Positions 33,061 to 45,178 of a stretch of DNA of 64,000 nt are shown here, piece after piece (the first letter of the stretch is position 1; each line of letters opens with the position of its first letter). Source of the stretch: Guadua angustifolia (Eukaryota; Streptophyta; Magnoliopsida; Poales; Poaceae). A program made the translations under genes and the position numbers. The notes below the pieces were generated by a model that had not been told where the DNA came from, did no database searches, and saw nothing but the letters and a program-made list of their open reading frames with translations. Location: contig CM070514.1 in the NCBI GenBank assembly GCA_036346375.1, forward strand, positions 18,008,463 through 18,072,462, written 5' to 3'.

Positions 33061-34711
33061 CGCCATTATTAGTGAAGACAAGAAACAAAATCACAAGTAT
33101 AATGTTCTATCACTACATAGGATGTGGACAAAAGTCGCTCAACTCTCAAACTTTAACCAAAGCTCTTACAAGTTCTTACCATGCAGCAGAGTTGTCGGCC
33201 ATTGGCGGTATCAAAAGTTCTCCCAAGCTTGGATAAAGCGATTGCCAAGGACCGAACAAGCGTCACGAGGTAGAATATGTGGAGCTTGGTAGGCTATGTT
33301 AATTTCCTATGCAATCTGATAATTCTAGATTTTGTAATGATAAGTAATGATCCAAACTAGAATTCACTAGCCCTAGTTGCCGATCTCAAAGATATAAGTG
33401 AATTTCAAGGCAACACACACATAAAGATAATGCAACTTAATGCAACCAATGGAATGAGCAAAAATAAGAATAATTTCAGCACCAAAACTCGTGTTGCATA
33501 AGTTATGGAGAGACGCTAGCAAATTGCTTCAGAAAAGGTAAAAGGGCACAAGATTGCTCACTACATAATACAATTGCACAATCTGAAAATGACAAACACA
33601 AATTAGGGTTTTGATCAATGAAGTGTCACGCCACTATTCTCTTTTCTTTTCTCTCTTTTTTTCTTTTTGGCCTTTTGGCTCTTTCTTTCTCTTTTTTTAG
33701 TGACTTTCGCCAACACTAGTATGAGCAAAGTTTTGGAATCCCTAACTTGATATCACAAGAGTTATGATAGTGCAACGTATCAAAAGGAGCAGCCCCAAGC
33801 AATGTCAAATTGCTAGTCTCAATTGGGATCAAAGTATTCAGAAGGATGAATTGGTTCCCAAAGGTATGTACACTGATATTTTGGAACTTTTATGGTTGTA
33901 GATGCTACTGGACTCAACCAACTCAAAGGAGCAAAGCTGGAACACAAATTGAAGAAACAAACCCAAATTCGCCAGAACTATGCAATAAGGTTGTTGCTGC
34001 AATTAAGGCTTGAAAACGACCGAATCAAGCTCTCTCACAATGTAACTAAATGATGCCACTGTTCTAACCTTTAAAACAAGTATTCAAACACATAATTTCG
34101 AGCTCATATGTAGAAGTTATGGCCAAAACACAAAGGAGCACAGATTCAACAAAATTCAGCCGATCTGACCAAATCCGAATCCGAGTCAAATTCGGTTTGA
34201 AGGAGTCTGAATCACGAAGGACACCCAAAAACGTTTTTGTAGAGGACTCTTCAAGGATTCAGGAAAGTATAAAACTTCTCAATCGGAGTTCGGATGTGAG
34301 AGTTATGATCAAAATACCGAACCAATCTGGATTGCAATTGCAACTTGCTTCCCGAATTTGATGTCAAGATTAAACAACCTTTTAGATAGAATTAGATTTC
34401 GTGCCCAACTGGGTTTTTGTGGACCTTGTCCCAAGGTTTCAGGAAAGTGCAAAACACTTGAATCGGAGCTCGTATGCAAAAGTTATGAACAAAACAAAGA
34501 ACTGGACAGATTGGAATAAAAGCTACGCGAAGGAAAAGCGATCAGCAACTAAAACAAGGACTCTAATGGATAAAAACCTAACAAAACTCACTAAAATACC
34601 AGATTGAATCTAAAGGTTGAATTTTTGTGGAGGATTTTCAATTTTGGACAGAAAACAAAAACTAATCTAGGGTCTTGAATCTCTCACCGAGCAACTTGGC
34701 GCTCGATACCA

Positions 34712-35617
34712 CGATGCGACTTTGGGTCCCGATCTTTCGATGAGAGCGATAACTCGATTTGGAGGAATTGACTTTGACGATCCGACTACAACGTGACGAC
34801 GACGATGCGCCTTAGCAATCGCTAAACCAACTCAGAGGGTTATTGATCTTGCCGTTAGCACGATCAACTGAACACGAGGTTCGATTCACGCATGCAACCG
34901 AAGAACAAGCAAGAACAATGGTAAAGCAATCTGAAATTGCGAATATGAATGAAAGATTGATAAGGTGGGGTTCTGAAACAAGGAGCTTCTTAGGTCATTT
35001 GTTGAGCACGTCTGGAAGACTCAAAATTGTAGCAATGGCTAAACTATCAAATAAACAAAACCCAAATGTAAAAGAACGGTGGCGGCCATATATATAGCGG
35101 CGGCCAGGAGGTGTAGGGCAGCCAAAACAGCGGTGGCCACCAAAACCCTAAGATACATGGGCCTTGGGCCCAAAAGAAAGGTGGTGCAGCACCCGAGATT
35201 TCTGTCCCGTGAGATTCTTCTGTGATTTCCCATCGCTCCAGAAGGAATTTGGCAATGGGACCAGATCCATTGGAAAGGTTATCTCGATACCTTTCAAACG
35301 GGTGGTCGCACGCTGAAAACGGAGTCCGGGAGCCTAAGTTATGTCCGTTTGAAGTACTGCTACTCCTGGATGGCCGAACCGGACTTGTCGATGAATTGGG
35401 CTTGATTTTGGGCCTTCCTTGGCGCGTGGGCTGTCCTTGGTGGATGATATTGACGTGCTGGTCCAGCGAAGGTGGGTGGAAAGGCCTTGCTTCCAGATTA
35501 ATCCCTCCAAGCGTCGTAGATGAAGTAGCGGCCAAAGCAGCGACCGTCGGGGACGAAGCAGTGGTCGTAGGGGAAGAAGGGTCAGCGGTTGTATCCTTCG
35601 TTGTGATGTCCTCATCA
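34712..35617 (-). repeat. 5' LTR of the gag-only gypsy element
   Basis: It is 906 bp and adjoins the primer binding site (34698-34711) on its left and the GTAAG target duplication on its right. Confidence 0.93.
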
Positions 35618-35832
35618 GTAAGAGTTTGACAGCAATAGTGAGATCACTGGACTAGGGTTATTATCTCCGCTATAGGAGGCCCGAACCAGTATAAACCTTT
35701 ATCTATTTTTCGAGTATCCTCTCTATCCTAAGAGCATTCTTCAGACTCAAATCCTTCACCAAAAAGGGGCTCTATTGATCCCTCATTCAACAAGTAAGCT
35801 CGACGGGGACCTATTTCCCAAACGTTGACAGC

Positions 35833-35850
35833 TGGCGCCGTCCGTGGGGA
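35833..35850 (+). other. Primer binding site of the Tat-type gypsy element
   Basis: TGGCGCCGTCCGTGGGGA lies two bases after the LTR end. This form is shared by many grass Tat-lineage elements. Confidence 0.8.
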
Positions 35851-35889
35851 ATTGGTCACTAGCAGATCCTTTCGTGAAGAATCCCTGAA

Positions 35890-37606
35890 GATGCCTAATT
35901 CCTAGGATACTCAAGACCTCTACGCCTTCGATGGCACTGAGGATGATGACATTACTATACGGACAAAGGCATAGCCGGTGTCGCTAACCCAAAGGGTCAC
36001 ACCGAACCCGAGAGTCTTTCCCCGATGGCTGCAACGCGAGAGCAATACCTTCGCTCTCAGTGTGATACCCTCACAGATAATGAGTGTGATGGACTCTACG
36101 ATGGTCTGGACATTCTCGACCATTTCGAGCCCGATCACGAAACTACATCGCGAGGAGACACCATAATGTCACCTTCACAATCCTCGCATTCCTGCGATGC
36201 CAACATGGCGGGAGGAGAAGAAGACCCCGAGATTGAATCCTCGGGGGCTACCCGTCATCACCGTTATGAAGCAACCAAAAACCACCTGGAAGCGTCCCTA
36301 AATAAGACCTTGGCAAGCATTCGCTGTCAAGCTCGTGAAAAACTGAGCGCCAGGACTGAAACCCCAGCTCGCGAGGTTCCACGCGGGTGTCGCACACCGA
36401 AGCATGTACACGATCATCGACCAAACTCGCCTCCTCTCGTTCCCTAGAGCAAGGAGCGACTGCAAGCTCTGGCGACAGTCATGCGCGATCTTCGAAATTT
36501 CCCCGAACAAGTGGACTTGGAAGCAATGGGCGCGGTCATAGCTGAAGACTTGGAGAAACTCACCGTCGACATGAAGCTTTCAGGGTCACCTCGTGACAAA
36601 GAAGCCAGGAGCGTTTCCTAGAAAAATCAACATCACACCCCTGTTCGCTCCCGTCACAGTGATTCTCGAAGCCTTGCTCGGGAAGGCCATGGGAGGTATG
36701 ATTGGTACCACGAGGACTCTCGGAGCGATTCCCGAGCAACCTCACAGGGTCAAAGGTATGCTCGTCACGATCACAGGCATACCAAGCATTCTGCCTCAGA
36801 TCGATCCCCGTCGTGCCGACATCGAGAAGTTTTCTCTTGCCTTGGTCCGCATGTCGGAGGCCAGCATAACGATGATCGCCGTGATCACCATGGCCGAAGA
36901 GACCACCATGACACCCCGGCTTTCAGATGTTAGGCTTTTGCAACACCTCTTCGTAATGTCTCATGGCCGAGCAAGCTCAAGCCTGCCCACATCGAGAGAT
37001 TCAATGGGACTCAGAATCCGGATGAGTTCCTCTCCATTTACACCACTGCAATTTTAGTAGCTGGAGGTGACGAGAGAGTTATAGCTAACTTCCTACCTAC
37101 AGTGTTTGACGGAGCTACTCGGACTTGGCTCTTCAATCAGAAGGAGGGGTCAATTCGCTCTTGGAGGCAACTCGCAGTGCACTCAGAGCAAATTTTTAGA
37201 GATGCTACACCCACCTAGGCAAAGAGTGCGACCTCGAGCGCTTGATCCAAACGGAATGTGAGTCTTTGCGACAGTTCGTCCAAAGGTTCATTCAAGTGCG
37301 GAATTCGATCCCGAATGTTTCGGATGAGGCAGTCGTCCGCGCTTTCAAGTTTGGGGTCCGAGACATTCACTTCACGCAGGATCTAGAGATCCATCCTGAT
37401 TTAACGTCCAGTGAGCTGTTCCGCATGGCCGATCGGTACACGAACGCCGATGAGGCAATCTAGTCAAAGAAAACGCTGGACGAGGGCAAGCTCCCACCTC
37501 AACCCGTCTTAGAAGGCTCCACGAGTAAGAAGAATGTAGGATCCGTGGAGAAAAAGATCAAGAAAAAGAAAAAGAGGTCGTCTGCACCGAACGTGGTCAC
37601 GGCTGT
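35890..37606 (+). pseudogene. Tat-type gypsy gag, broken
   Basis: An acidic N-terminal part (frames at 36025-36447) is followed by a His/Arg/Ser/Asp-rich stretch (36590-36930). The capsid domain then reads PAHIERFNGTQNPDEFLSIY near 36985, FDGATRTWLFNQKEGSIRSW near 37110, and ESLRQFVQRFIQVRNSIPNV at about 37258. EAVVRAFKFGVRD and LFRMADRYTNADEAI complete it. A frameshift sits near 37190 and several stops occur. A lysine-rich linker then runs into the solo LTR at 37607. Gag packages element RNA in the cytoplasm. Confidence 0.85.
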
Positions 37607-40600
37607 TGTGGGGAACCGTCCCCGGGACTCCACTGATTCACCCATATGCGGGATATATCTTAAGTGAATCAATGGAACCTTGGGCGTTCCGTGAATATAC
37701 CTGTGTTGGTCCCAGGAAAGTTTGCCAACACGAGCATTCTCATCTAACAATTGACATCACAACATACACAATTATCGGAAGTATAAACGTTATTACATTC
37801 CAAAAGTAGGACTACTGTCCAAAACGACATATTTAGAGTTATTACACCAAGTAGCAGCGAAAATCATAAGATAAACAACAAAAGAGCCAGTATGGCATGC
37901 CCCCAAACCCTCAGGCAACCAACTGGGGCAAGAATGACGACTAAACGTTAGAATCATCGAAATCTGCCCGGTAAAAGTCTCCGGGCAGCGCCTCATCCTC
38001 ACCTGCAGCAAGTGGACAATTCGATTGAGTACAAAGAGTGTACTCGCACAATAATATAAGTTGTATGCTGGTTTCTAACTACATGTAGTTGCTATATCAA
38101 AGGAAGGCAAAATGGCAATTTCAGCATAAAGCAATATTTGGGATCAACCGTAAACATGTATAGATTGAAAAGAATTGCATTTAGTAAACATTTGCAAGAT
38201 CTAATATATAATATAATATCATCATAATCACATTTATCTCATGCCTTCAAGCATTCTCCGAACCATGAGTTCCATCGCTCATGTTCAATTACACACATAA
38301 GTACTACAATACTCGTGCCTTTTTCCCACTCCCATTCCATTCTTACCAAGTCCTTAATACTCGCCCAGTGACTGGCTATTTAAGCGATTGTCCTTAACCA
38401 TGGGCGTGGCTATCGAATAATTTAAACTCTGCCGAGGTACGACTTTACCCACACGACACGCCACACTCGTAAGCCAAGCTATTAACACATTTCCTTGGAT
38501 GTGTCGGCCGAGGAGAACGTGACAAACCATTTTCTAATATGCATGGTAGTGTATCTAAACCATCCGGATGACTGTGACCCTTGATCCCGCGTGCCCAGTG
38601 CCCGGTGTGTGTGGATCAAGGAGTACACCCGTTGTTGGACATCCCCAACTCAACAAAGTTCTAGGGACTCCGAGGACATTCCCTGGCGCTCCACTAAGCC
38701 CAAGGAATTCCGACGGACATTCCTTGACACTCCACTAAGCTCAAGGAATTTCGAGTGCACATGGTTTACACACCCTAGTCATACATAAGTACTTGGTTAC
38801 GCCGGTCCCATAAACGGCATGTGGTTCGCACGATAGTTACTCAAAGAGACGTCACCAAGATTCAATCCTTATGGTCCTTAACCAACATCTCTACTCATTA
38901 ACCAACATTTGAAATCATCATAATCATAATAATTCTTGATCGTTGCGACCGATGGATTAAGTCCATCTATCGCGGTTTCTAACGATGTTCTAAGCATGGC
39001 TAAGCAATTCGTACGAACCCATATAATAATAATAAACCCTCCTCCTAGGGCGACAATAGATCACAAAAGGAACATGGCAAGGGAATAACATCACAATGTG
39101 ACAATAGCTAAGAATTCTACCCAATCATAATTGTAATTGAAAGTAATCATGCAATTGATAGAATAATTTCAAAAATGTAAATTTCAAATAGTAGGAGCAA
39201 TCATAGTCAAGGAGTAAAGTAGTGCCTTGCTGCTCGTTCTTGACTTCGAAGGCGTAGTCGTACTGGGGAGTGCCTTCCGGAACATCAACACCTAACGAGA
39301 AAATCCAATTCAATAAACACCAATCAAGAATTCAAATGGTGCACATGATTAAAAGATGCATGAAATGCTCATGATGTGTAATACTAATTATAATATGAAA
39401 ATACCAATTTAGTTTGTGAAATTTAGACTTGAGTGTCAAAAGTTCAAGTCTTAGAGGCATTTTATCAAATTTGGTTCGGAGTATCCGGATGGAACCCCGG
39501 AATGTCCAGGTTGACACCCTCGGTCTGCTGAGCTACGCCCAACCTGGACTATCTGGATATTTATTCGGAGTGTCCGGATTATTCGGAGTGTCCAGATTAT
39601 TCGGACTGTCCGGGTAAAACCTCGGACTGTCCGGGCTGACCTGATCTGTTTCAAAACGACTATTTGTCTATTGGCTTCTATACTTCATAGAAATGTACTA
39701 GGACTTCATAAGGGTGGACTAGGGTAGAATCTTACCACTACGGGGCTACTTTTCACGTGGTGACGGTTGGTTTCGGCGAGGGAATGACAAAAAGTGTAGC
39801 AACGCCGGTCCTCGCGGTTCGTCTCCTTCTAGCTCGTGTAGACAACGATGACCTCGCTTGCTCGTGCTTGCAACAGCAACTAGCCCTCCTCCTCAAGCTT
39901 CCATGCGACATGCGCGACCCGATTCAAAGTGTGATGATGGGTTCCATGGAGAAGGAAGAAATGAGTTACAATGGCCAAAATTTCAGAACATGGAAGGGAA
40001 AGGAAATTGGTTGCCACTCACCCAAAACTTGGTGCCTCAAGAATCCATTTGGATGGATTTGAAGCTTTTGACCTTGGCTTCAAAGTGGTATAACATGCAC
40101 AAGCTCAAACTCAAGATTTGAGTGGATTTGTGGGGGAGAATGGCAAGAGTTGGAGAAGAACACTCTTGCTATTTTTCAGGTTTTGGATGAGCAAATGGGT
40201 AGTAGGGGAGGGGAAAACAAGGTGGAGAACCTTTTATATGGCTGCCCATTCATGCTTACATGTGGGGCTAGGTCCCACATGTCATAGGGTGAGTGAAAAG
40301 GGTGGGTATGAGTAATTAGAGTGAGAAAAGACATGGAGGGGCTGTGCAGCCCACAAATTCCTATGCAAGGTAGGACCCATGTGTCATTGACTAGTTAGGT
40401 AAGTGGGTAGAGGTGAGCAATGTATTAACTAGTATGGTAGGTATGTGCAGCTTACTCTCCTCTCTCTTATGAACATGGCCCACACGTCATTGACTAAGGT
40501 AAAATAACATGTGTGCAGTTTGGAAAATGAGTGTTAGGATTTTGTTACTCCTCCCTTTATACAAGATAAATGTCCTAACCCTTGTATGATTATAATTAAG

Positions 40601-40679
40601 TGAGAATTTTAATGACATTATGGATGACGTTGGCATGACAAACCTCACTTACCGGATTAGTGAAAATTGGGCTGTTACA
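37607..40679 (-). mobile_element. Solo LTR (3.07 kb) of a large Ty3/gypsy element
   Basis: On the minus strand it begins TGTAACAGCCC at 40679 and ends CGGTTCCCCACA at 37607. The 5-bp target duplication GCTGT is perfect (37602-37606 and 40680-40684) and restores the host element when removed. No internal coding domain or second LTR is present, so LTR-LTR recombination is the simplest history. Short repeats of ttcggagtgtccggatta occur at 39550-39640. Family placement (Del/Tekay-like) is a guess from length and termini. Confidence 0.85.
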
Positions 40680-40684
40680 GCTGT

Positions 40685-43600
40685 TGAGTAGCATTAGCCG
40701 TGAGCTTCGCAGCAATAGCAGTATAAGAATTTCAGCGGAAGAGGCAAGGGTTGACCACCCCAGCGCCGCAACAACTAAGGTCGCAACGACCAAGGTGTCC
40801 CGCTGAGCGACCATTTCTACCCACTCCATCAGGCGTACGGGCATGACTTTTGCAATTGCCGAACCTGGACGTTCTGCTTAGAACAGTTCTACAACAGTAA
40901 AGGCCCCATGCCTACACTCCCAAATCAAGGCAAGAATAGTAAGGCAAAAAGCCCGCTGACGATGAAGAGGACATGGACTACCAGGAGCCCCGTAATCATA
41001 TTGCGGTAATATTCGGGGGCTCCTTAGCCTACAAATCTCATCAGGACCTAAAGGAGGCGGCACGGGAGGTGCACCACGTCGCTCAGGGTAGGCCTCTGTG
41101 CAGTAGCTCAGGTGGTCTGAGCTACCCATTACCTTCTCCAAGATGACTGTCCCCTTGGATTAACCAAGCCCCAGAGGCTTCCAATGGTCATAAACCCGAC
41201 CATCAATAACACCACGGTGGGACGAGTGCTCATCGATGGTGGAAGTTCCTTGGATCTAATATCCGCCAAAGTCTTAGACGAGATGCAAGTCCCTTGGTCC
41301 AAAATCAAAAGCATAGCGATCCCCTTTTACGGGATAGTTTCGAGCACCTCGGCCAAACCTCTCGGCCAGGTCATTTTGCCCGTCACATTCGGGAGTCCGA
41401 GCAATTTTCGGACAGAGATGATCACCTTTGAGGTGGTCGATTTTGAGTCGGCCTACAATGCCATCCTTGGCAGACCGGCTCTTACCAAGTTCATGGCTGC
41501 TATGCATCATGCATACCAGTGCTTGAAGATTTTCGGTCTAGGCGGAGTAATCACCGTAAGAGGGAACCAAAAGGCGGCCCTGAGCTATGACGAGAAGGCA
41601 CTAGACATGGTTGGGCAATTGCCTCATCGCGGCCCCAAACAAGAGTCGAAGAATTCCCAGCCAAAAGTTGCCCTCCAGCCCGGAGGAGAGACCAAGGCGG
41701 TTCCGCTAAGCGACGCGGAGCCGACCAAGGTCATGCATTTAGAATCTTCCTTAGATCCTAAATAGGAATTCGAGCTGGTTACTTTCCTTCGAAAAAATGT
41801 TGATGTGTTCGCTTGGGAACCATCTGACATGCTCAGAGTCCCAAGGGAAGTAATTGAGCACATGCTAGTGGTTTGTCCTGACAAGAAACCAGTGCAGCAA
41901 AAGCTCAAACGTTTCTCCCCGGAAAAGCAAGTTATCATCCGGGAAGAACTCGACAAGCTCTTCAAGGCCGGTTTCGTTCGAGAAGTCAAGCATTCGGAAT
42001 GGCTAGCGAATCTGGTCATTGTCAAGAAAAAGGGGGGCAAATGATGCATGTGTATCGACCATACGGGCTTGAATGATGCATGTCCCAAGGATAATTTCCC
42101 GCTGCCCCGCATAGACCAATTGGTCGATGCAACAGCGGTGTCCTAGATGATGAGCTTTTTAGATGCCTACTCGGGCTACCACTAGATCAGCATATCACCT
42201 GAAGATGAAGAGAAGACTTCCTCCATTACCCCGTTCGGCACGTGCTGCTATACGACCATGTCTTTCGGTCTCAGAAATGTTGGAGCAACCTTCCAACGTC
42301 TCATGCAGAAAAGTCGCAATCTGGAGGTCTATGTGGACGACATAGTGGTCAAAAGTAAGCTCACCTCGAGTCATGTCTTCGACCTTGAGGAAACCTTTTA
42401 TAACCTCAACAGACATCGAATAAAGCTTAATCTAGAAAAATGTGTCTTCGGTGTGAGGGTGGGCAAGGTGCTTGGCTACATGGTCGGTCCACAGGGCATC
42501 GGAGCAAACCCAGAAAAGATTGAAGCCATCAAAAGCATGGGACTGCCTAGCTATGTAAAGGAGGTCCAAGCCTTGACCATATGAATGGCGACTCTAAGTC
42601 ACTTCATTTCCCAGTTAGGCGAGCGTGGATTGCCTTTCTTCAAGGCACTCTGCAAGCATGATGGTTTCACCTGGACGGAAGAAACGAATCGCTCTTCAAG
42701 AGTCAAGCAAGACTGTCTGCACCGCCCATCCTAACCACGCCAAGATCAGGGGAGACCTTACTATTATATTTGGCAATGACCCCGCAGGCAGTAAGCGCAA
42801 TCTTAACAGTGGAAAGGGATGGAGCATAGCGACCAATCTACTATGTCAGCGAAGTCTTGCATGGACCAAAGGAGCGTTACCCCGACGTCTAGAAGCTCTT
42901 ATACTCGCTGTTTATGGCCTCTAGGAAGCTGCGACATTATTTTCAAGCCCACAAGATTATGGTCCCAACCAAATTTCCCCTTAGGGAGATCCTAAGAAAT
43001 CAAGACGCCAGTGGCCGAATAGCGAAGTGGGCCATGGAGCTCGCCGAATTCGAGATCCAATTCTTAGCTCGCACGGCGATCAAGTCCCAGGTCTTGGGAG
43101 ACTTTGTAGAAGAGTAGACGAATCCAGTGCCACCTGCTACCGAGCTCAATAGATCTGAAGAAGATCGTTGGACCATGTACTTCGATGGGTCTCGTGCCTA
43201 TGAACGCTCGGGGGCTGGGTTTGTGCTAGTCTCCCCTAGGGAGAGCAACTCCAATTCATCGTTCAATTGCACTTTGCCGTAACCAACAACGCGGCAGAAT
43301 ACGAAGGCCTCTTGGCGGGGCTACAAGCATGCAAAACGCTCAGAGTCTAGCGACTTACTGTGAAAGGAGATTCACAGTTGGTCATCAATTAGGTTAACAA
43401 GGAGTATCAGTGTTCCGATAACTCAATAGCACTTTACCTGGTTGAAGTAAGAAAGATGGAGAAGTACTTCAAGAATTTCGAGGTACTCTTCATACCCAGG
43501 AAGGACAATTTCCTGGCCGACCAACTCTCAAAGCTCGGTTCCTCCTAAGTTTTCGCTCCGACAGAAGTGCTCGTCGAGCACTTATACAAGCCCTCCATTC

Positions 43601-44305
43601 CCTCTGTAGTGGAGGCATCAGAGGTGTGCGGTAACATCTCTCTTCTTGAGCATGGTGCAAATTGGATGACGCCATTCATTCAATATCTTGCACATGGGAC
43701 ACTGCCGAGGAAGAAGCTAAGCGTTCCCGGCTTATAAAGCGATCCTCTCCTTACAAATTGACTGAAGGCGCCTTATACCGCAAGGGAGCACTAGGAATTC
43801 TCTCCAAGTGCATCTCTCAAGAAGAGGGCAAATACCTTCTTATATATCCATGAAGGAATGTGCGGGGCTCACTCGTCTTTTAGAATGCTAGTGAGCAAGG
43901 CCTTTCGATTGGGTTACTATTGGCCAACGGCCTTAGCCGATGCTCGCACAATCGTGACGACTTGCAAAGCATGCCAGTTTCATGCTCGCAAGGTCCATCA
44001 GCCAGCATATGTGATTCAAACCATTTCTCTATCGTGGCCATTCTCGGCTTGGGGAGTCAATATACTCGGATCTTTCCCTTGAAGTCAGAAAGGCTGCAAG
44101 TACTTGCTCGTGGCTATCGACACTTTCACTAAGTGGATCAAAGCCGAACCCATGTCTACCATTTCGGCTCAAGCGGCCAGGAAGTTTTTCCGCAACAACG
44201 TGGTGACACGTTTTGGCGTTCTAACCGCCTCATTATGGACAATGGCACTTTCAGTTCACCGGTGAAATTTGTTTGTGCCTATTGTGAAGACATCGGGACG
44301 AAGGT
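40685..44305 (+). pseudogene. Tat-type gypsy pol (protease, RT, RNase H, integrase), broken and truncated
   Basis: Protease lies in an open frame at 41184-41765 with catalytic VLIDGGSSLDLI and ILGRPAL. RT follows: KLFKAGFVREVKHSEWLANL at 41955, then a stop, CIDHTGLNDACPKDNFPLPR, SFLDAYSGYH, and the catalytic YVDDIVVKS at 42330. RNase H shows MYFDGSRAYERSGAGFVLV at about 43172 and a following NNAAEYE. Integrase has HEGMCGAHSS, then CKACQFHARK near 43960 (the HHCC finger), the catalytic-core opening YLLVAIDTFTKWIKAEP near 44100, and RLIMDNGTF near 44225. It ends mid-domain at about 44305. Many stops and frameshifts make it inactive. Protease-RT-RNase H-integrase order confirms gypsy. Confidence 0.92.
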
Positions 44306-45123
44306 ATAAATAGAGGGGTAGGGGTAGCCTTTCCTCTCTTGAATATTTTTGTGCTCCCTTAAGTTTTGTCCACCTTGTTTTGAGGCTTTGTAAACCTCTC
44401 TTCTAGAAATCCAAAACACTTTCTCTTATGTTTGGATTTACCTTACGCATTTACGTTATATCTTAAATTCTGTGCTTACTTTCTTGCAATTTACATTTCT
44501 GCAATTTGGATTTGCCTCCCCTCCTTCTATATGCTTTTGCTTCTTATGCCAAGGATGTTGATTGTTAGATGGATCTCCTTTTAGTTCATATCCCAATCAT
44601 CTAGGCAATCAATGCGTTTTCTTGCAAGAAACTGATCTTGTGTTCTTTAGTGATTCATTCCTCTAGATCATGTTTATGGAGTTTAGGACTTCATTCATGC
44701 TTGCTGGTATGTGTGGGAGGTTACCCAAGATCATCTTGATCATTAAAACCACACGAGCAAGTCTGAAATCAAGTTCTTGAGTTTTACTCAAACTTGGTGT
44801 GTTTTTCCTTCAGTGTGAAAAAGGTTGGAACTTTGACGTCAATCATACGATTGAAGGTTGGAATAAATTTCTAATATCCTTAGAAATACATCTACCAAGT
44901 TTCATGAGTTTTTGTCCAACCGATCAAAAGATTCCTTAAAATTTGCTTTAAAGTCGTGCTATTTTTAAAGTATGTTCTTGTTGTTGTTCTTGGGCCCAGT
45001 GCTACCGCACCTTCTCATTTACTCCTTTTGAGTATTTCCTTTGAGGGCTTAGGGGAACAATTTTGAGTGGGAAAATTTTATTTGAGTTCATTCACCCCCT
45101 TTGATCGCCATCTCGATCCTTCA
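44306..45123 (+). repeat. Partial 5' LTR of the Maximus-type copia element
   Basis: It begins abruptly with TATAAATAG, which looks like the LTR's own TATA box, so the upstream U3 part is missing. It ends with ...ccttca immediately before the primer site. Confidence 0.65.
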
Positions 45124-45125
45124 AT

Positions 45126-45138
45126 TGGTATCAAAGCC
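45126..45138 (+). other. Primer binding site (initiator tRNA-Met type)
   Basis: TGGTATCAAAGCC differs by one base from the standard plant TGGTATCAGAGC site and directly follows the LTR. Confidence 0.85.
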
Positions 45139-45178
45139 GGTTTTACTCTTTTATAGATCTTGATCGGTCTCGAGAGTC

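Larger units (their letters stand above)
29979..35617 (-). mobile_element. Young non-autonomous (gag-only) Ty3/gypsy element
   Basis: Two 906-bp LTRs (29979-30884 and 34712-35617) flank 3.8 kb. On the minus strand they begin TGATGAGGACATC and end GTCGCATCA. The right copy has G for the last A. The primer site TGGTATCGAGCGCC (34711-34698) is close to the initiator-Met form, and the polypurine tract AAGGGGAGGA lies next to the other LTR at about 30885-30894. GTAAG is duplicated at 29974-29978 and 35618-35622. By hand count the LTRs differ at about 13-15 bases plus several 1-3-bp gaps, under 2 percent, so it is recent. Only gag-like coding is present; protease, RT and integrase motifs are absent. 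Confidence 0.93.
29485..35830 (+). repeat. 5' LTR of the Tat-type gypsy element, split by an insertion
   Basis: Without the inserted element (29979-35617) and one copy of its GTAAG duplication, the LTR is about 700 bp. It begins TGTTATACCC and ends gttgaca, directly before the primer site. It includes the repeated phrase cacgagcacccaagctc near 29610-29640. Confidence 0.65.
29485..44305 (+). mobile_element. Ty3/gypsy element, Tat-type, doubly interrupted and 3'-truncated
   Basis: A TG...CA LTR (29485-35830, split by another element) is followed by the primer site TGGCGCCGTCCGTGGGGA at 35833, the form common in grass RIRE2/Tat elements. Gag, protease, RT, RNase H and integrase remnants follow on the plus strand. 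The gag region is split by a solo LTR at 37607-40679. Integrase stops abruptly at about 44305, where copia LTR sequence begins, so the 3' LTR is missing. The left LTR boundary is uncertain by about 30 bp because no second copy is available. Confidence 0.8.
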
